A program made the position numbers and the translations under genes. Positions 1-9,426 of a DNA stretch of 64,000 bases are shown piece after piece. The notes below the pieces were generated by a model. That model made no database searches. It worked only from the letters and a program-made list of their open reading frames with translations, and was not told where the DNA came from. Source of the DNA: an uncultured bacterium (GTDB lineage: Bacteria; Desulfobacterota; GWC2-55-46); contig CAJPGC010000028.1 in the NCBI GenBank assembly GCA_905339405.1, positions 1 to 64,000 on the forward strand, written 5' to 3'. Within the stretch, counting starts at the first letter, position 1; each line of letters opens with the position of its first letter.

Positions 1-141
1 GAGATGGTAATGCCCGGCGACAACGTTAACATAGAAGTCGAGCTCATAAACCCGATAGCCATGGAAGAGGGCTTGAGGTTCGCCATCCGCGAGGGCGGCA
101 GGACCGTTGGCGCGGGCGTTGTGACCAAGATAATAGCGTAA
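1..141 (+). CDS. tuf: Elongation factor Tu, C-terminal end (partial)
   Basis: The window opens inside this gene. The last 46 residues read [20 protein letters not shown] and then [15 protein letters not shown], the hallmark end of EF-Tu domain 3, followed by TAA. EF-Tu delivers aminoacyl-tRNA to the ribosomal A site. It lies 58 nt upstream of rpsJ on the same strand, the common tuf-S10 arrangement. Only the C-terminus is visible, so length and start cannot be judged. Confidence 0.95.
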   Translation, partial: EMVMPGDNVNIEVELINPIAMEEGLRFAIREGGRTVGAGVVTKIIA

Positions 142-199
142 CTTTGACCGCACGGGCATCGCCCGGCGGATTACGGAACAAAAGGTACGGAGTTTAAGG

Positions 200-511
200 G
201 TGGATAACCAGAAGATCAGAATAAGGCTTAAAGCTTTCGACCATAGGCTTCTCGACAAGTCGGTGAAGGAGATCGTGGATACTGCCAGGAGAACGGGCGC
301 GACGATAAAGGGCCCTATCCCCCTGCCGACCAGGATCAACAGGTTCACCGTCCTGCGCTCCCCGCACGTGGACAAGAAGAGCCGCGAGCAGTTCGAGATC
401 AGGACTCACAAGAGGCTGATGGACATCATGGAGCCGACCCAGAATACTGTGGACGCTCTCATGAAGCTCGACCTCCCGGCGGGAGTGGACGTGGAGATAA
501 AGCTCGAGTAG
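200..511 (+). CDS. rpsJ: 30S ribosomal protein S10
   Basis: S10 (NusE) is a 30S head protein and also a partner of NusB in antitermination. The 103-residue product has the family signature [14 protein letters not shown] at the N-terminus and [26 protein letters not shown] in the middle, and is full length. The start is GTG, chosen because GGAG lies 7 nt upstream and the next residues match the family. It is first gene of the S10 block after tuf, with an 87-nt gap before rplC. Confidence 0.97.
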   Translation: MDNQKIRIRLKAFDHRLLDKSVKEIVDTARRTGATIKGPIPLPTRINRFTVLRSPHVDKKSREQFEIRTHKRLMDIMEPTQNTVDALMKLDLPAGVDVEIKLE

Positions 512-598
512 TCTCCGCCGCCCGAGAGGCAAGCATTTAAATCCAAAATTAAGCGTGCATGCACCCGCGAGGGGGCCAATGCGGCAAGGGTTAGGAAG

Positions 599-1228
599 AT
601 GATTGAAGGGATTGTCGGAAAAAAACTGGGTATGACCCATATATACTCCGAGGACGGAGCAATGGTCCCGGTAACGGTCGTAAAGACCGGCAACACGGTC
701 GTGCAGAAGAAGACCGCCGAGAAGGACGGTTATGAAGCCGTGCAGGTAGGTTTCCTCGAGAAAAAAGAGCAGAGGGTCAACAGGCCGATGAAGGGCCACT
801 TCAAAAAGGCCGGCGCCCCCTGCTTCTACCACCTCGTCGAGCTCAAGGCCGCTGACATGGGCGCCATCCAGCCCGGAGCGGCTGTCAACGCCCCTGACGT
901 CTTCAAGATAGGCGACTGGGTAGACGTGACCGGCACTTCTAAGGGTAAGGGCTTCATGGGTTCCATGAGGAGGCACAACTTCAGCGGCGGCGCCGAGTCC
1001 CACGGCTCGATGCACAACAGGGCCCCCGGCTCCATCGGTTCGAGCTCCGACCCCTCCAGGGTCTTCAAGGGCATGAAGATGGCAGGCCACATGGGACACG
1101 CGAAAGTGACCGTCCAGAACCTCAAAGTAGTTGGAATCAGGGCCGAGGAGAACGTCCTCCTGATAAAAGGAGCCGTCCCGGGGCCGATAAACGGCATAGT
1201 CGTGATAAAAAAGGCGATAAAGAAGTAA
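599..1228 (+). CDS. rplC: 50S ribosomal protein L3
   Basis: L3 is an early 50S assembly protein whose loop reaches the peptidyl transferase centre. The 209-residue product starts GIVGKKLGMTHIY and carries FSGGAESHGSMHNRAPGSIG, the conserved glutamine-methylation and PTC-loop region, and GHAKVTVQNL near the end. Length is typical. The gene lies in the usual S10-L3-L4-L23-L2 order. Confidence 0.97.
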   Translation: MIEGIVGKKLGMTHIYSEDGAMVPVTVVKTGNTVVQKKTAEKDGYEAVQVGFLEKKEQRVNRPMKGHFKKAGAPCFYHLVELKAADMGAIQPGAAVNAPDVFKIGDWVDVTGTSKGKGFMGSMRRHNFSGGAESHGSMHNRAPGSIGSSSDPSRVFKGMKMAGHMGHAKVTVQNLKVVGIRAEENVLLIKGAVPGPINGIVVIKKAIKK

Positions 1229-1306
1229 TAACCCGTTTTTTGGGTTGAGAATATACTCGGGATTGTGTATATTTAGCGTTTAACTGAAACTTCAAGGACT
1301 CCGGTA

Positions 1307-1924
1307 ATGAACGTAGAAGTGTTGGACAACAACGGCTCAAAAGTTTCTGAGATAGCCCTCAGCGAAGCTGTCTTCGGCGGAGAAGTAAAAGAGCACCTCT
1401 TTTACGAAGTCGTCAAGATGCAGCGCGCCAACAAAAGGGCTGGCACCGCCTCGACCAAGACCAAAGGCGAGGTAAGCGGAGGAGGAATAAAGCCCTGGAA
1501 GCAGAAGGGCACCGGGCGCGCAAGGTCCGGCTCCATCAGGTCCCCGCTCTGGAGGCATGGCGGCACTGTCTTCGGCCCGCACCCCAGGGACTATTCCTAC
1601 AAGCTCCCCAGGAAGGTCATGAAGGAGGCGTTGAAGAACGCCATTAAGCTCAGGGCCGGCGAGGGCAGGATAAAGGTGTTCGACGCCATCTCCCTTTCGG
1701 AGCCCAAGACGAAGGCAGCGCTCGAGCTCCTGAAGAAAACCAACCTTCAGAACGCGTTGATCGTGATCGAAGGCGAGAACAGGAACCTGGAGCTTGCCGT
1801 GAGGAACCTGAAGGACTTCCAGGTCCAGAAGGTCGTCGGCCTCAACGTCTACGACATACTCAATTACGACAACCTGGTGATAACCAGGAGCGCATTAGAG
1901 AAAGTAGAGGCGATGGTGCAATGA
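1307..1924 (+). CDS. rplD: 50S ribosomal protein L4
   Basis: L4 lines the exit tunnel and in some bacteria represses its own operon. The 205-residue product shows QRANKRAGTASTKTKGEVSG and KPWKQKGTGRARSGSIRSP, the conserved tunnel-loop region, then the VVGLNVYDILNYDNLVITR end. The stop overlaps the rplW start (ATGA), implying translational coupling. The 78-nt gap upstream holds no obvious S10-leader structure. Confidence 0.97.
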   Translation: MNVEVLDNNGSKVSEIALSEAVFGGEVKEHLFYEVVKMQRANKRAGTASTKTKGEVSGGGIKPWKQKGTGRARSGSIRSPLWRHGGTVFGPHPRDYSYKLPRKVMKEALKNAIKLRAGEGRIKVFDAISLSEPKTKAALELLKKTNLQNALIVIEGENRNLELAVRNLKDFQVQKVVGLNVYDILNYDNLVITRSALEKVEAMVQ

Positions 1925-2208
1925 AGAACCATTATGAAATCATAAAAGCCCCGGTCATAACCGAGAAGAGCACCGCTGCGAGCGCAGTGGGCAAGGTAGT
2001 ATTCTGGGTGGAACTGACCGCCACCAAGCAGGAGATCAAAGAGGCCGTCGAGAAGGTCTTCAACGTGAAGGTCCTCGGCGTGAACACCGAAAGGGTCGCT
2101 GGCAAGATGAAGAGGATGGGCAAGTACCAGGGCCAGAGGCCGACCAGGAAGAAGGCCTACCTCAAGCTCCGCGAAGGCGACAAGATAGAGATCTTTGAGG
2201 GCGTGTAG
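1921..2208 (+). CDS. rplW: 50S ribosomal protein L23
   Basis: L23 sits at the tunnel exit and docks trigger factor and SRP. The 95-residue product has IIKAPVITEKSTA at the N-terminus and the basic RVAGKMKRMGKYQGQRPTRKKAYL loop that binds 23S rRNA. The start overlaps the rplD stop by 4 nt. Length is standard. Confidence 0.97.
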   Translation: MKNHYEIIKAPVITEKSTAASAVGKVVFWVELTATKQEIKEAVEKVFNVKVLGVNTERVAGKMKRMGKYQGQRPTRKKAYLKLREGDKIEIFEGV

Positions 2209-2242
2209 GCCATAAAATTTTCCCGAAGAGAAGAGAAGGACT

Positions 2243-3064
2243 ATGCCAGTAAAAAAGTTTAAACCGACATCCCCCGCTCTGAGGCAGAAGACCACGATGG
2301 TCTTCGAGGGCATCGCGAAGAAGCGCCCCGAAAAGGGCCTGACCGCGCCCATAAAGAAGACCGGCGGCAGAAACAACAACGGCCGCGTGACCAGCCGCTG
2401 GATAGGCGGAGGCCATAAGAGGCTTTACAGGCTCATCGACTTCAAGAGGGACAAGATAGACATCCCGGCCAAGGTCGCCTCAATCGAGTACGACCCGAAC
2501 CGCAGCGCCAACATCGCTCTTTTGAACTACGCCGACGGCGAGAAGAGGTACATACTCGCCCCCGTTAACCTCAACGTCGGCGACACTGTAATAGCGGGCC
2601 CCGGCGCGGACATAAAGCCCGGCAACGCTCTGCCGATACGCTCCATACCGGTCGGCAGCTTCGTCCACAACGTCGAGATGCGCAAGGGCAAGGGCGGCCA
2701 GTTGGTCAAGAGCGCCGGCTCCTATGCCCAGCTCATGGCGAAAGAGGGAGACTACGCCACTTTGAAGCTCCCCTCCAGCGAGATGAGGTTTGTCCTTCAG
2801 GACTGCTACGCTACCGTCGGTCAGGTAGGCAACATCGACCACGAGAACGTGACCATAGGAAAGGCCGGAAGGAGCCGCTGGCTCGGCAAGAACCCGAAGG
2901 TCAGGGGCGTCGCCATGAACCCCGTCGACCATCCGCACGGCGGCGGCGAAGGCAAGAGCAAGGGCGGCAATCATCCCACGAACCCCTGGGGCGTGCCCAC
3001 GAAGGGCTACAAGACCAGAAGGCGCAAGTACACTGACAAGTATATAGTTACCAGGAGGAAATAG
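2243..3064 (+). CDS. rplB: 50S ribosomal protein L2
   Basis: L2 is required for subunit joining and peptidyl transferase activity. The 273-residue product carries [19 protein letters not shown] near the N-terminus and the invariant [15 protein letters not shown] active-region motif with its key histidine. A strong AGAGAAGGA lies before the ATG. Only 2 nt separate its stop from the rpsS start codon. Confidence 0.98.
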   Translation: MPVKKFKPTSPALRQKTTMVFEGIAKKRPEKGLTAPIKKTGGRNNNGRVTSRWIGGGHKRLYRLIDFKRDKIDIPAKVASIEYDPNRSANIALLNYADGEKRYILAPVNLNVGDTVIAGPGADIKPGNALPIRSIPVGSFVHNVEMRKGKGGQLVKSAGSYAQLMAKEGDYATLKLPSSEMRFVLQDCYATVGQVGNIDHENVTIGKAGRSRWLGKNPKVRGVAMNPVDHPHGGGEGKSKGGNHPTNPWGVPTKGYKTRRRKYTDKYIVTRRK

Positions 3065-3066
3065 CG

Positions 3067-3354
3067 GTGCGTTCTTTAAAAAAGGGCCCGTTTGTAGACG
3101 AGCATCTCATGGAAAAGGTCAGGGCGGCCGGCGATTCCAGGCAGAAGAAGGTAATAAAGACCTGGTCGAGGCGCTCTATGATAATCCCGGAAATGGTCGG
3201 TTTCACGATGGCCGTCCACAACGGAAAGAAGTTCGTTCCCGTGTTCGTGACCGAGAACATGGTCGGCCACAAGCTCGGTGAGTTCTCCCCGACCCGTACC
3301 TTCCACGGCCACTCAGGGATAAAGAAGGCCAAGGTCCCGGGCGCCAAGGGCTAA
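3067..3354 (+). CDS. rpsS: 30S ribosomal protein S19
   Basis: S19 binds 16S rRNA in the 30S head next to S13. The 95-residue product begins [16 protein letters not shown] and contains [20 protein letters not shown] and [16 protein letters not shown], all family hallmarks. The start codon is GTG, with AGGAGG in the end of rplB serving as ribosome-binding site. Confidence 0.97.
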   Translation: MRSLKKGPFVDEHLMEKVRAAGDSRQKKVIKTWSRRSMIIPEMVGFTMAVHNGKKFVPVFVTENMVGHKLGEFSPTRTFHGHSGIKKAKVPGAKG

Positions 3355-3394
3355 TAACCGGACCGGCAAGTAACGTCAAAGGAGCTGCATTAAA

Positions 3395-3727
3395 ATGGAA
3401 GCCAAGGCTGTTCTCAAATATTTAAGGACCTCACCGCAGAAGGCGCGGCTTGTCGTGGACCTTATCAGAGGAAAGAAGGTCGACGAGGCCATAACGATAT
3501 TGAACTACAGTGAAAAGGCCGTGAGCCGCGAGCTCGTGAAGCTCGTGAAGAGCGCTGTAGCCAACGCCGAGAACACCAAGAACCTTGACGTGGACAAGCT
3601 CTTCGTGAAGACCGCATTCGTCGACGGCGGACCGGTTCTGAAGCGCACCCACTCGAAGGCGATGGGCAGAGGCGCCCTCATAAGGCGCAGGACGAGCCAC
3701 GTGACTGTCGTCCTCGGCGAGAGATAA
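3395..3727 (+). CDS. rplV: 50S ribosomal protein L22
   Basis: L22 contacts all 23S rRNA domains and its hairpin lines the exit tunnel (a macrolide-resistance site). The 110-residue product shows YLRTSPQKARLVVDLIRGK and the tunnel hairpin region KAMGRGALIRRRTSHVTVVL. GGAG precedes the ATG. Length and gene order are normal. Confidence 0.97.
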   Translation: MEAKAVLKYLRTSPQKARLVVDLIRGKKVDEAITILNYSEKAVSRELVKLVKSAVANAENTKNLDVDKLFVKTAFVDGGPVLKRTHSKAMGRGALIRRRTSHVTVVLGER

Positions 3728-3781
3728 AAGGCAAAAGGATAACGCGACTTTTTAAAGCTCTTAAACAACGGAGGTCGTTTT

Positions 3782-4444
3782 TTGGGTCAGAAGGTTCATC
3801 CAATAGGATTCAGGCTCGGCATTTCGAAAGGCTGGAACTCGAGATGGTACGGTGAGAAGAACTACGCGGCTTTCGTCCACGAGGACTTGAAGCTCAGGAA
3901 GTTCACCAAGAAGAAGCTTTTCCACGCCGGCATCTCCTCGATTGACATCGAGAGGACCGCGAACAAGGTCAAGGTCATCATCAGGACCGCCAGGCCGGGC
4001 ATAGTCATCGGCAAGCGCGGCTCCGAGATAGACGTGATGAAAAAGCAGCTCGCGCAGCTTACGGGCAAGGCGGTCGACCTCGAGATAATCGAAGTCAGGA
4101 AGCCAGACACCGACGCTCAGCTCGTGGCCGAGAACATCGCGCTCCAGCTCGAAAGAAGGGTATCCTTCAGGAGGGCCATGAAGAAATCGGTCACCTCCTC
4201 TCTGAGGATGGGCGCGAAGGGCATCAAGATAATGTGCGCCGGAAGGCTCGGCGGCGCCGAGATCGCCAGGAGCGAGTGGTACAGGGAGGGCAGGGTCCCT
4301 CTCCATACACTCAGGGCCGACATAGACTACGGCCAGGCGGAAGCCCTCACGACTTTCGGAATCATCGGCGTGAAGGTGCTGATATACAAGGGTGACGTTG
4401 TGACTCAAAGGGCCGTTGCCGACGATACGGCTTCAGCACAGTAA
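3782..4444 (+). CDS. rpsC: 30S ribosomal protein S3
   Basis: S3 forms part of the mRNA entry channel. The 220-residue product begins [13 protein letters not shown] and contains a KH domain with [13 protein letters not shown], followed by the C-terminal [20 protein letters not shown] region. The start is TTG: the family N-terminus begins exactly there and GGAGG lies a few bases upstream. Length is typical. Confidence 0.97.
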   Translation: MGQKVHPIGFRLGISKGWNSRWYGEKNYAAFVHEDLKLRKFTKKKLFHAGISSIDIERTANKVKVIIRTARPGIVIGKRGSEIDVMKKQLAQLTGKAVDLEIIEVRKPDTDAQLVAENIALQLERRVSFRRAMKKSVTSSLRMGAKGIKIMCAGRLGGAEIARSEWYREGRVPLHTLRADIDYGQAEALTTFGIIGVKVLIYKGDVVTQRAVADDTASAQ

Positions 4445-4459
4445 GGGGATTTTTGAGCC

Positions 4460-4873
4460 ATGTTGATACCAAAAAAGGTTAAATTCAGAAAGCAGCAGAG
4501 GGGCAAGAGGCGCGGACTGGCACACAGGGGTTCAGACCTCTCGTTCGGCAACTTCGGCCTCCAGGCCACCGAGTGCGGCTGGCTGTCCACCAGGCAGATA
4601 GAAGCCGCCAGGATCGCGATGACCCGCTTCATCAAGAGGGGCGGCAAGATCTGGATAAGGGTGTTCCCCGACAAGCCGGTCACCAAGAAGCCGGCCGAGA
4701 CCAGGATGGGAAGCGGCAAGGGGGCCCCGGAAGACTGGGTATGCGTCATTAAGCCAGGCCGCATACTCTATGAGATGGAAGGCGTGACCGAGGCCGTGGC
4801 AAGGGAAGCTTTCAGGCTCGCGGCGCACAAGATATCACTTCCGACAAAGTTCATTAAAAGGGAAGCAATATGA
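4460..4873 (+). CDS. rplP: 50S ribosomal protein L16
   Basis: L16 organises the A-site tRNA pocket of the 50S subunit. The 137-residue product begins [19 protein letters not shown] and contains [20 protein letters not shown] and [18 protein letters not shown]. Its stop overlaps the rpmC start (ATGA). Standard length and order. Confidence 0.97.
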   Translation: MLIPKKVKFRKQQRGKRRGLAHRGSDLSFGNFGLQATECGWLSTRQIEAARIAMTRFIKRGGKIWIRVFPDKPVTKKPAETRMGSGKGAPEDWVCVIKPGRILYEMEGVTEAVAREAFRLAAHKISLPTKFIKREAI

Positions 4874-5064
4874 AACCGGCAGAAATAAGGGATTTGAAGC
4901 TCGATGAGGCGAAAGCCAAGGCCGCTGAGCTCACCAAGGAGCTCTTCAACCTGCGCATGCGCCATGCGACCAACCAGCTCGAGAACCCGCTTAAGCTTCG
5001 TTTGCTCAAGAGGGAGATCGCAAGGATAAAGACCGTCGTAGCCGAGAAGGAGAGGGTAAAGTAA
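4870..5064 (+). CDS. rpmC: 50S ribosomal protein L29
   Basis: L29 is a small helical hairpin protein near the tunnel exit next to L23. The 64-residue product shows [20 protein letters not shown] and [19 protein letters not shown], the diagnostic NLRxxxATxQLENP pattern. It overlaps rplP by 4 nt and is 1 nt from rpsQ. Confidence 0.96.
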   Translation: MKPAEIRDLKLDEAKAKAAELTKELFNLRMRHATNQLENPLKLRLLKREIARIKTVVAEKERVK

Positions 5065-5065
5065 G

Positions 5066-5332
5066 ATGGCAGAGGCAAAGACACCGCACAAAAAGACTCT
5101 CATCGGAAGCGTGCTCACGAGCGGCAAGATGGACAAGACCATCGTCGTCTCCATTGAGAGGCTCGCCAAGCACCCCTTCTACGGCAAGTACGTCAAGAGG
5201 CGCGTGAAGTACAAGGCGCACGACGAGAAGAACGAATGCGGCGCCGGCGACAAGGTCGTGATCGTTGAGACCCGTCCCCTTAGCAAGACCAAGAGGTGGC
5301 GCGTTAAAGAAATTCTGGAGAAGGCAAAATGA
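5066..5332 (+). CDS. rpsQ: 30S ribosomal protein S17
   Basis: S17 is a primary 16S-binding OB-fold protein. The 88-residue product has [20 protein letters not shown], then [19 protein letters not shown] and [20 protein letters not shown], all family signatures. The stop overlaps the rplN start (ATGA). Confidence 0.97.
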   Translation: MAEAKTPHKKTLIGSVLTSGKMDKTIVVSIERLAKHPFYGKYVKRRVKYKAHDEKNECGAGDKVVIVETRPLSKTKRWRVKEILEKAK

Positions 5333-5697
5333 TACAGATCAGGTCAATCCTCGGCGTCGCTGACAACTCTGGCGCCAAGAAGGTCTCCTGCATAAAGGTC
5401 ATAGGCGCTTCAAACAAGCTCATCGCCACCATCGGCGACGTCATTGTCGTCAACGTCAAGGAAGCTGTCCACGACGGCAAGGTGAAGAAGGGCGAAGTAG
5501 CGAAGGCCGTGATCGTGCGCACGAGGAAGGAAACCAGGAGGCCTGACGGCTCCTATATAAAATTCGACGAGAATTCCTGCGTTATCATCAACAAGGATAA
5601 CGAACCGGTCGGCACCAGGATCTTCGGCCCGGTGGCAAGGGAACTGCGCGCAAGGAAGTTCATGAAGATCGTCTCCCTGGCGCCCGAAGTACTCTAA
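5329..5697 (+). CDS. rplN: 50S ribosomal protein L14
   Basis: L14 lies at the subunit interface and contacts 16S h14. The 122-residue product begins [19 protein letters not shown] and includes [19 protein letters not shown] and [20 protein letters not shown]. It is first of the classical spc-type block and is fused in layout with the S10 block, with no promoter-sized gap. Confidence 0.98.
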   Translation: MIQIRSILGVADNSGAKKVSCIKVIGASNKLIATIGDVIVVNVKEAVHDGKVKKGEVAKAVIVRTRKETRRPDGSYIKFDENSCVIINKDNEPVGTRIFGPVARELRARKFMKIVSLAPEVL

Positions 5698-5721
5698 AAT
5701 TTTCAGCAAAGGTTGAGTGAA

Positions 5722-6039
5722 ATGGCATTGAAGATAAGGAAAGACGACCAGATAATGGTTGTGGCCGGCAAGGAAAAGGGCAAGACCGGCAAGATCCTCA
5801 GGGTGGACCCTGAAAAGGAAAAGGTCTATGTTGAGAAGCTCAACATGGTCAAGCGCCACCAGAAGCCCTCGGCGAAGTACAAGCACGGCGGCATCATCGA
5901 GAAAGAGGCCCCGATACACGCCTCCAACGTGATGATACTGTGCGCCAAGTGCAAGGGCCCGGTCAGGGTCGGCAGGAAGCTGGACGGCGACCGCAGGGTG
6001 AGGTTCTGCAAAAAGTGCGGTGAGGTGCTCGACAAATGA
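5722..6039 (+). CDS. rplX: 50S ribosomal protein L24, with C-terminal zinc-type Cys pairs
   Basis: L24 is an assembly initiator of the 50S subunit. The 105-residue product begins [23 protein letters not shown], a KOW domain, and ends with [10 protein letters not shown] and RFCKKCGEV, two CxxC pairs likely to bind zinc. The ORF track begins at an upstream TTG; I prefer this ATG because the family N-terminus starts here. The stop overlaps the rplE start. Confidence 0.95.
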   Translation: MALKIRKDDQIMVVAGKEKGKTGKILRVDPEKEKVYVEKLNMVKRHQKPSAKYKHGGIIEKEAPIHASNVMILCAKCKGPVRVGRKLDGDRRVRFCKKCGEVLDK

Positions 6040-6581
6040 CCAGTCCAAGGCTCAAGGAAAAATTCGCAAAAGACGTTATTCCCGCGATGATGAAGGAGTT
6101 CAACTACTCCAGCGTCATGCAGGTGCCCAAGCTTGAGAAGATAACCCTCAACATCGGTCTCGGCGAAGCTGTCAAGGACGTCAAGCTCATCGACGCGGCC
6201 ACCCGCGACCTTACCGCCGTGACCGGCCAGAAGCCGGTCGTGACGAAGGCGAAGAAGTCGATAGCGACCTTTAAGCTGCGCGCTGGCATGCCGATAGGCT
6301 GCATGGTCACGCTCCGCGGCCCCAAGATGTTCGAGTTCTTCGACCGCTTCGTGAGCTTCGCCGTCCCCAGGATAAGGGACTTCAAGGGAATGCCCGACAA
6401 GTCCTTCGACGGCAGGGGCAACTACACCATAGGCGTAAAAGAGCAGATAATATTCCCCGAGATCGAGTACGACAAGATAGACAAGATCAGGGGCCTCAAC
6501 ATAACCATAAACACCACTGCCAAGTCCGATGAAGAGGCGAAGGCGCTCCTGAAGCACCTCGGCATGCCCTTCAGGAGCTGA
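6036..6581 (+). CDS. rplE: 50S ribosomal protein L5
   Basis: L5 binds 5S rRNA and forms a bridge to the 30S head. The 181-residue product contains [26 protein letters not shown]-like [23 protein letters not shown] and the [19 protein letters not shown] end. ATGA overlap with rplX. Standard length. Confidence 0.97.
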   Translation: MTSPRLKEKFAKDVIPAMMKEFNYSSVMQVPKLEKITLNIGLGEAVKDVKLIDAATRDLTAVTGQKPVVTKAKKSIATFKLRAGMPIGCMVTLRGPKMFEFFDRFVSFAVPRIRDFKGMPDKSFDGRGNYTIGVKEQIIFPEIEYDKIDKIRGLNITINTTAKSDEEAKALLKHLGMPFRS

Positions 6582-6607
6582 GCAAAGTTAGACCGGAGGT
6601 AACACAA

Positions 6608-6793
6608 GTGGCTAAGAAGTCGCTCATAGCGAAGGCCAAGAGAAAAGCGAAGTTCAAGGTCAGGGAATACAACCGCTGCCCCATCTGCGGCAGGTCGAGG
6701 GCCTATTACAGGAAGTTCGACATGTGCAGGCTCTGCATGAGGAAGATGGCTCTGAAGGGCGACCTCCCGGGCGTTGTGAAGGCCAGCTGGTAA
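6608..6793 (+). CDS. rpsN: 30S ribosomal protein S14, zinc-binding type
   Basis: S14 is a 30S head protein. The 61-residue product is the short zinc form, with [20 protein letters not shown] giving two CxxC pairs. The longer zinc-free S14 common in enteric bacteria lacks these. The start is GTG, with GGAGG upstream. Gene order L5-S14-S8 is canonical. Confidence 0.97.
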   Translation: MAKKSLIAKAKRKAKFKVREYNRCPICGRSRAYYRKFDMCRLCMRKMALKGDLPGVVKASW

Positions 6794-6821
6794 AACATTA
6801 GATATAACGGAGAAGCAAAAG

Positions 6822-7220
6822 ATGTCAATGACTGATCCGATCGCGGACATGCTCACAAGAGTAAGGAACGCGGTCCAGGCGAAGCAGCAGGAGGTCATAG
6901 TACCGGCCTCCACAGTGAAGCTCGACATTGCGAGGATATTGAAGGAGGAAGGGTACGTTAAGGACTTTTCCACCTACAAGGACGGCGCGAAGGGCTTCAT
7001 CAAGATACAGCTCAAGTGGGGAGCCGCCAAGAAGACCACCATCACCAATATCAAAAGGGTGAGCAAGCCTGGCCTGCGTAAGTATGTCGGCAAGGAAGAG
7101 ATACCCAAGGTATTGAACGGTCTGGGCATCGCGATAGTCTCCACTTCCAGGGGCCTCATGACTGACAGAAAGGCCCGCGAACTCGGAGTGGGCGGCGAGC
7201 TCATCTGCACGGTATACTAA
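6822..7220 (+). CDS. rpsH: 30S ribosomal protein S8
   Basis: S8 binds the central domain of 16S rRNA and, in E. coli, represses the spc operon. The 132-residue product begins [17 protein letters not shown] and ends with the hallmark [28 protein letters not shown] second in-frame ATG two codons in is an alternative start. Preceded by GGAG. Confidence 0.97.
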   Translation: MSMTDPIADMLTRVRNAVQAKQQEVIVPASTVKLDIARILKEEGYVKDFSTYKDGAKGFIKIQLKWGAAKKTTITNIKRVSKPGLRKYVGKEEIPKVLNGLGIAIVSTSRGLMTDRKARELGVGGELICTVY

Positions 7221-7261
7221 GCACGGTCCGAAGCAATCAACTGACCGAGAGGGATTCGTAA

Positions 7262-7810
7262 ATGTCAAGGATAGGTAAACTTCCAATAGCACTACCAGCC
7301 GGAGTCAAGGTCGCCTTCGAAGGCAGCCTCATGAAGGTGTCCGGCCCCCAGGGCGCTCTCGAGCTTCCACTTCGCACAGAAGTGAAGGTCGAGCTCAAGG
7401 ACTCCCAGATACAGGTCACCAGGATCGACGATACCAGGACTCCGAAGGCCCTTCACGGGCTCACGAGGACCCTCATCGCGAACATGGTCAAGGGCGTGAC
7501 CGAAGGCTTCCAGAAGAAGCTCGACATCGTGGGCGTCGGCTACAAGGCAGACGTACAGGGCTCGACTCTGAACCTCGCGCTCGGTTATTCGCACCCGGTC
7601 AAGTACGAGCTCCCCAAGGGGATAAGCGCAACGGTTGAAAAGCAGACCTCGATCACGGTCAAGGGCGCCGACAAGCAGCTTGTCGGACAGGTGGCCGCTG
7701 ACATAAGGGCGTTCAGGAAGCCGGAACCCTACAAGGGCAAGGGCATCAAGTACTCTGACGAGGTAATCAGGAGAAAGGCCGGAAAGGCCGGCAAGGCCGG
7801 AGGTAAATAA
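7262..7810 (+). CDS. rplF: 50S ribosomal protein L6
   Basis: L6 lies near the factor-binding stalk base. The 182-residue product starts [19 protein letters not shown] and carries the C-terminal [29 protein letters not shown], with an extra GKAG repeat at the very end. Its two internal L6 repeats are intact. Six nt upstream of rplR. Confidence 0.97.
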   Translation: MSRIGKLPIALPAGVKVAFEGSLMKVSGPQGALELPLRTEVKVELKDSQIQVTRIDDTRTPKALHGLTRTLIANMVKGVTEGFQKKLDIVGVGYKADVQGSTLNLALGYSHPVKYELPKGISATVEKQTSITVKGADKQLVGQVAADIRAFRKPEPYKGKGIKYSDEVIRRKAGKAGKAGGK

Positions 7811-7815
7811 GGCAG

Positions 7816-8178
7816 ATGAACGGAAGAGTGGAAAAGCTCAGCGGCTGGGAAAGAAGAAAAGAGCGCGTCAGGAAGAAGATAAAGGGCACCACAGAGCGTC
7901 CCAGGCTCAACGTGCACAGGTCCAACAAGCACATATACGCGCAGATAATAGACGACGCAACCGGCAAGACCCTCGTGGCCGCCTCTACCAAGAGCAAGGC
8001 GCTCGAGAGCCACGACGGCAAGAAGGTGGAAGCAGCCAAGCTGGTCGGCGCCACCATCGGCAAGCTCGCACTTGAAAAGGGCATCGACAAGGTCGTTTTC
8101 GACAGGTCCGGCTACATCTACCACGGCAGGATAAAGGCCCTGGCAGACGGAGCAAGGGAAGCCGGCCTCAAGTTCTGA
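7816..8178 (+). CDS. rplR: 50S ribosomal protein L18
   Basis: L18 brings 5S rRNA to the large subunit. The 120-residue product has [29 protein letters not shown] and ends [25 protein letters not shown], both family signatures. An 80-nt gap to rpsE follows, larger than most gaps in the cluster. Confidence 0.97.
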   Translation: MNGRVEKLSGWERRKERVRKKIKGTTERPRLNVHRSNKHIYAQIIDDATGKTLVAASTKSKALESHDGKKVEAAKLVGATIGKLALEKGIDKVVFDRSGYIYHGRIKALADGAREAGLKF

Positions 8179-8258
8179 TTTTTTCTCAGGCTAGCGGTTA
8201 ACATAATTCATCCGGTTTTGGGGTTACCTCCAAACAAGAACCAAAAGGGAGGCTTTTT

Positions 8259-8759
8259 TTGGAGAAGATAGACGTAAACGCCTTGGAGCTTAAGGATAAG
8301 CTCGTATACCTCAACAGGGTCGCCAAGGTCGTCAAGGGCGGCAAGAGGTTCAGCTTTAACTGCGTAGTGGTCGTCGGAGACGCCAAGGGTCACGTTGGCA
8401 TCGGCCTCGGCAAGGCCAACGAAGTCCCTGAAGCCATAAGAAAGGCCATAGAGCAGGCAAAGAAGGCCCTGATCCGCGTTCCCATAGTGAAAGACGGCAC
8501 CATCCCTTACGAGGTGACCGGCGCTTACGGGGCAGGCAGGGTGTTCTTGAGGCCCGCGTCCCCCGGTACCGGAATAATCGCCGGCGGCGGAGTCAGGGCG
8601 GTCGTCGAGTCCGCTGGAATAACCAACGTTCTCACGAAGTGCCTCGGCACTAACAACCCCCACAACGTCGTGAAGGCCACGATGGACGCGCTGGCCCAGC
8701 TCAGGAGCCCTGAGAACATCGCCGATACCAGGGGCAAGCAACTCGCAGAGGTAATGTGA
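8259..8759 (+). CDS. rpsE: 30S ribosomal protein S5
   Basis: S5 helps form the mRNA entry tunnel and influences fidelity. The 166-residue product has [23 protein letters not shown], the double-stranded RNA-binding-like fold, and [20 protein letters not shown]. The start is TTG, supported by GGGAGG six nt upstream and by the absence of any other start in register. Its stop overlaps the rpmD start by one base. Confidence 0.96.
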   Translation: MEKIDVNALELKDKLVYLNRVAKVVKGGKRFSFNCVVVVGDAKGHVGIGLGKANEVPEAIRKAIEQAKKALIRVPIVKDGTIPYEVTGAYGAGRVFLRPASPGTGIIAGGGVRAVVESAGITNVLTKCLGTNNPHNVVKATMDALAQLRSPENIADTRGKQLAEVM

Positions 8760-8935
8760 TGGACAGGAAGATAAAGGTAACTCTCAAGAAGCGCCCGGCA
8801 ACCGAAAGACTGAGGATAATACTCCTCGGGATCGGGCTCAAGAAGACCAACTCCACTAAGGTCCTTTCAGACACCCCTTCAATAAGGGGCATGGTAGGCA
8901 AGGTCTCCCACCTGGTAACGGTCGAAGAGGCGTAA
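8759..8935 (+). CDS. rpmD: 50S ribosomal protein L30 (below ORF-track cutoff)
   Basis: This 58-residue gene is too short for the ORF track. It reads [20 protein letters not shown] and then LGLKK-like [22 protein letters not shown], ending HLVTVEEA. This is the ferredoxin-like L30 with its conserved SPxIRGMV-type helix. The ATG shares a base with the rpsE stop (TGATG), implying coupling. Canonical S5-L30-L15 order. Confidence 0.95.
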   Translation: MDRKIKVTLKKRPATERLRIILLGIGLKKTNSTKVLSDTPSIRGMVGKVSHLVTVEEA

Positions 8936-8987
8936 GCGCCGCACAAGCTGTTCTAACAATAAGAAAAGAGCTTCAAGGGGATTATAG

Positions 8988-9425
8988 ATGCTGGACAGAC
9001 TTAAGGCGCCCAAGGGCGCGAACCAGAAAAAGACCAGGCGCGGGCGCGGTGAAGGCTCAGGCCTCGGCAAGACTTCCGGAAGGGGCGGCAAGGGCCAGAC
9101 CGCCAGAAGCGGCGGCAACATAAAGCCCGGTTTCGAGGGCGGCCAGATGCCCCTGCAGAGGAAGCTCCCCAAGAGGGGCTTCACGAACATATTCAGGACC
9201 GCCTACCAGGTCGTGAACGTCGGCGCCCTTGCCAACGCCTTCAAGGCGGGCGAGACCGTTGACCCTGCGGCGATACTGGACAGGGGCCTCATCAAGAGGA
9301 AGATGCTCGTCAAGGTACTCGGCGAAGGCGAGATAACCGTCGCCATGACCGTGAAGGCCAACAGCTTCAGCAAGTCCGCCATCGAGAAGATAAAGGCGGC
9401 TGGCGGTGTGGCGGAGGTAATCTGA
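8988..9425 (+). CDS. rplO: 50S ribosomal protein L15
   Basis: L15 is a late-assembly 50S protein. The 145-residue product has the glycine-rich N-terminus KKTRRGRGEGSGLGKTSGRG and GFEGGQMPLQRKLPKRGF, ending with KIKAAGGVAEVI. One base separates its stop from the secY start, the normal L15-SecY arrangement. Confidence 0.97.
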   Translation: MLDRLKAPKGANQKKTRRGRGEGSGLGKTSGRGGKGQTARSGGNIKPGFEGGQMPLQRKLPKRGFTNIFRTAYQVVNVGALANAFKAGETVDPAAILDRGLIKRKMLVKVLGEGEITVAMTVKANSFSKSAIEKIKAAGGVAEVI

Positions 9426-9426
9426 G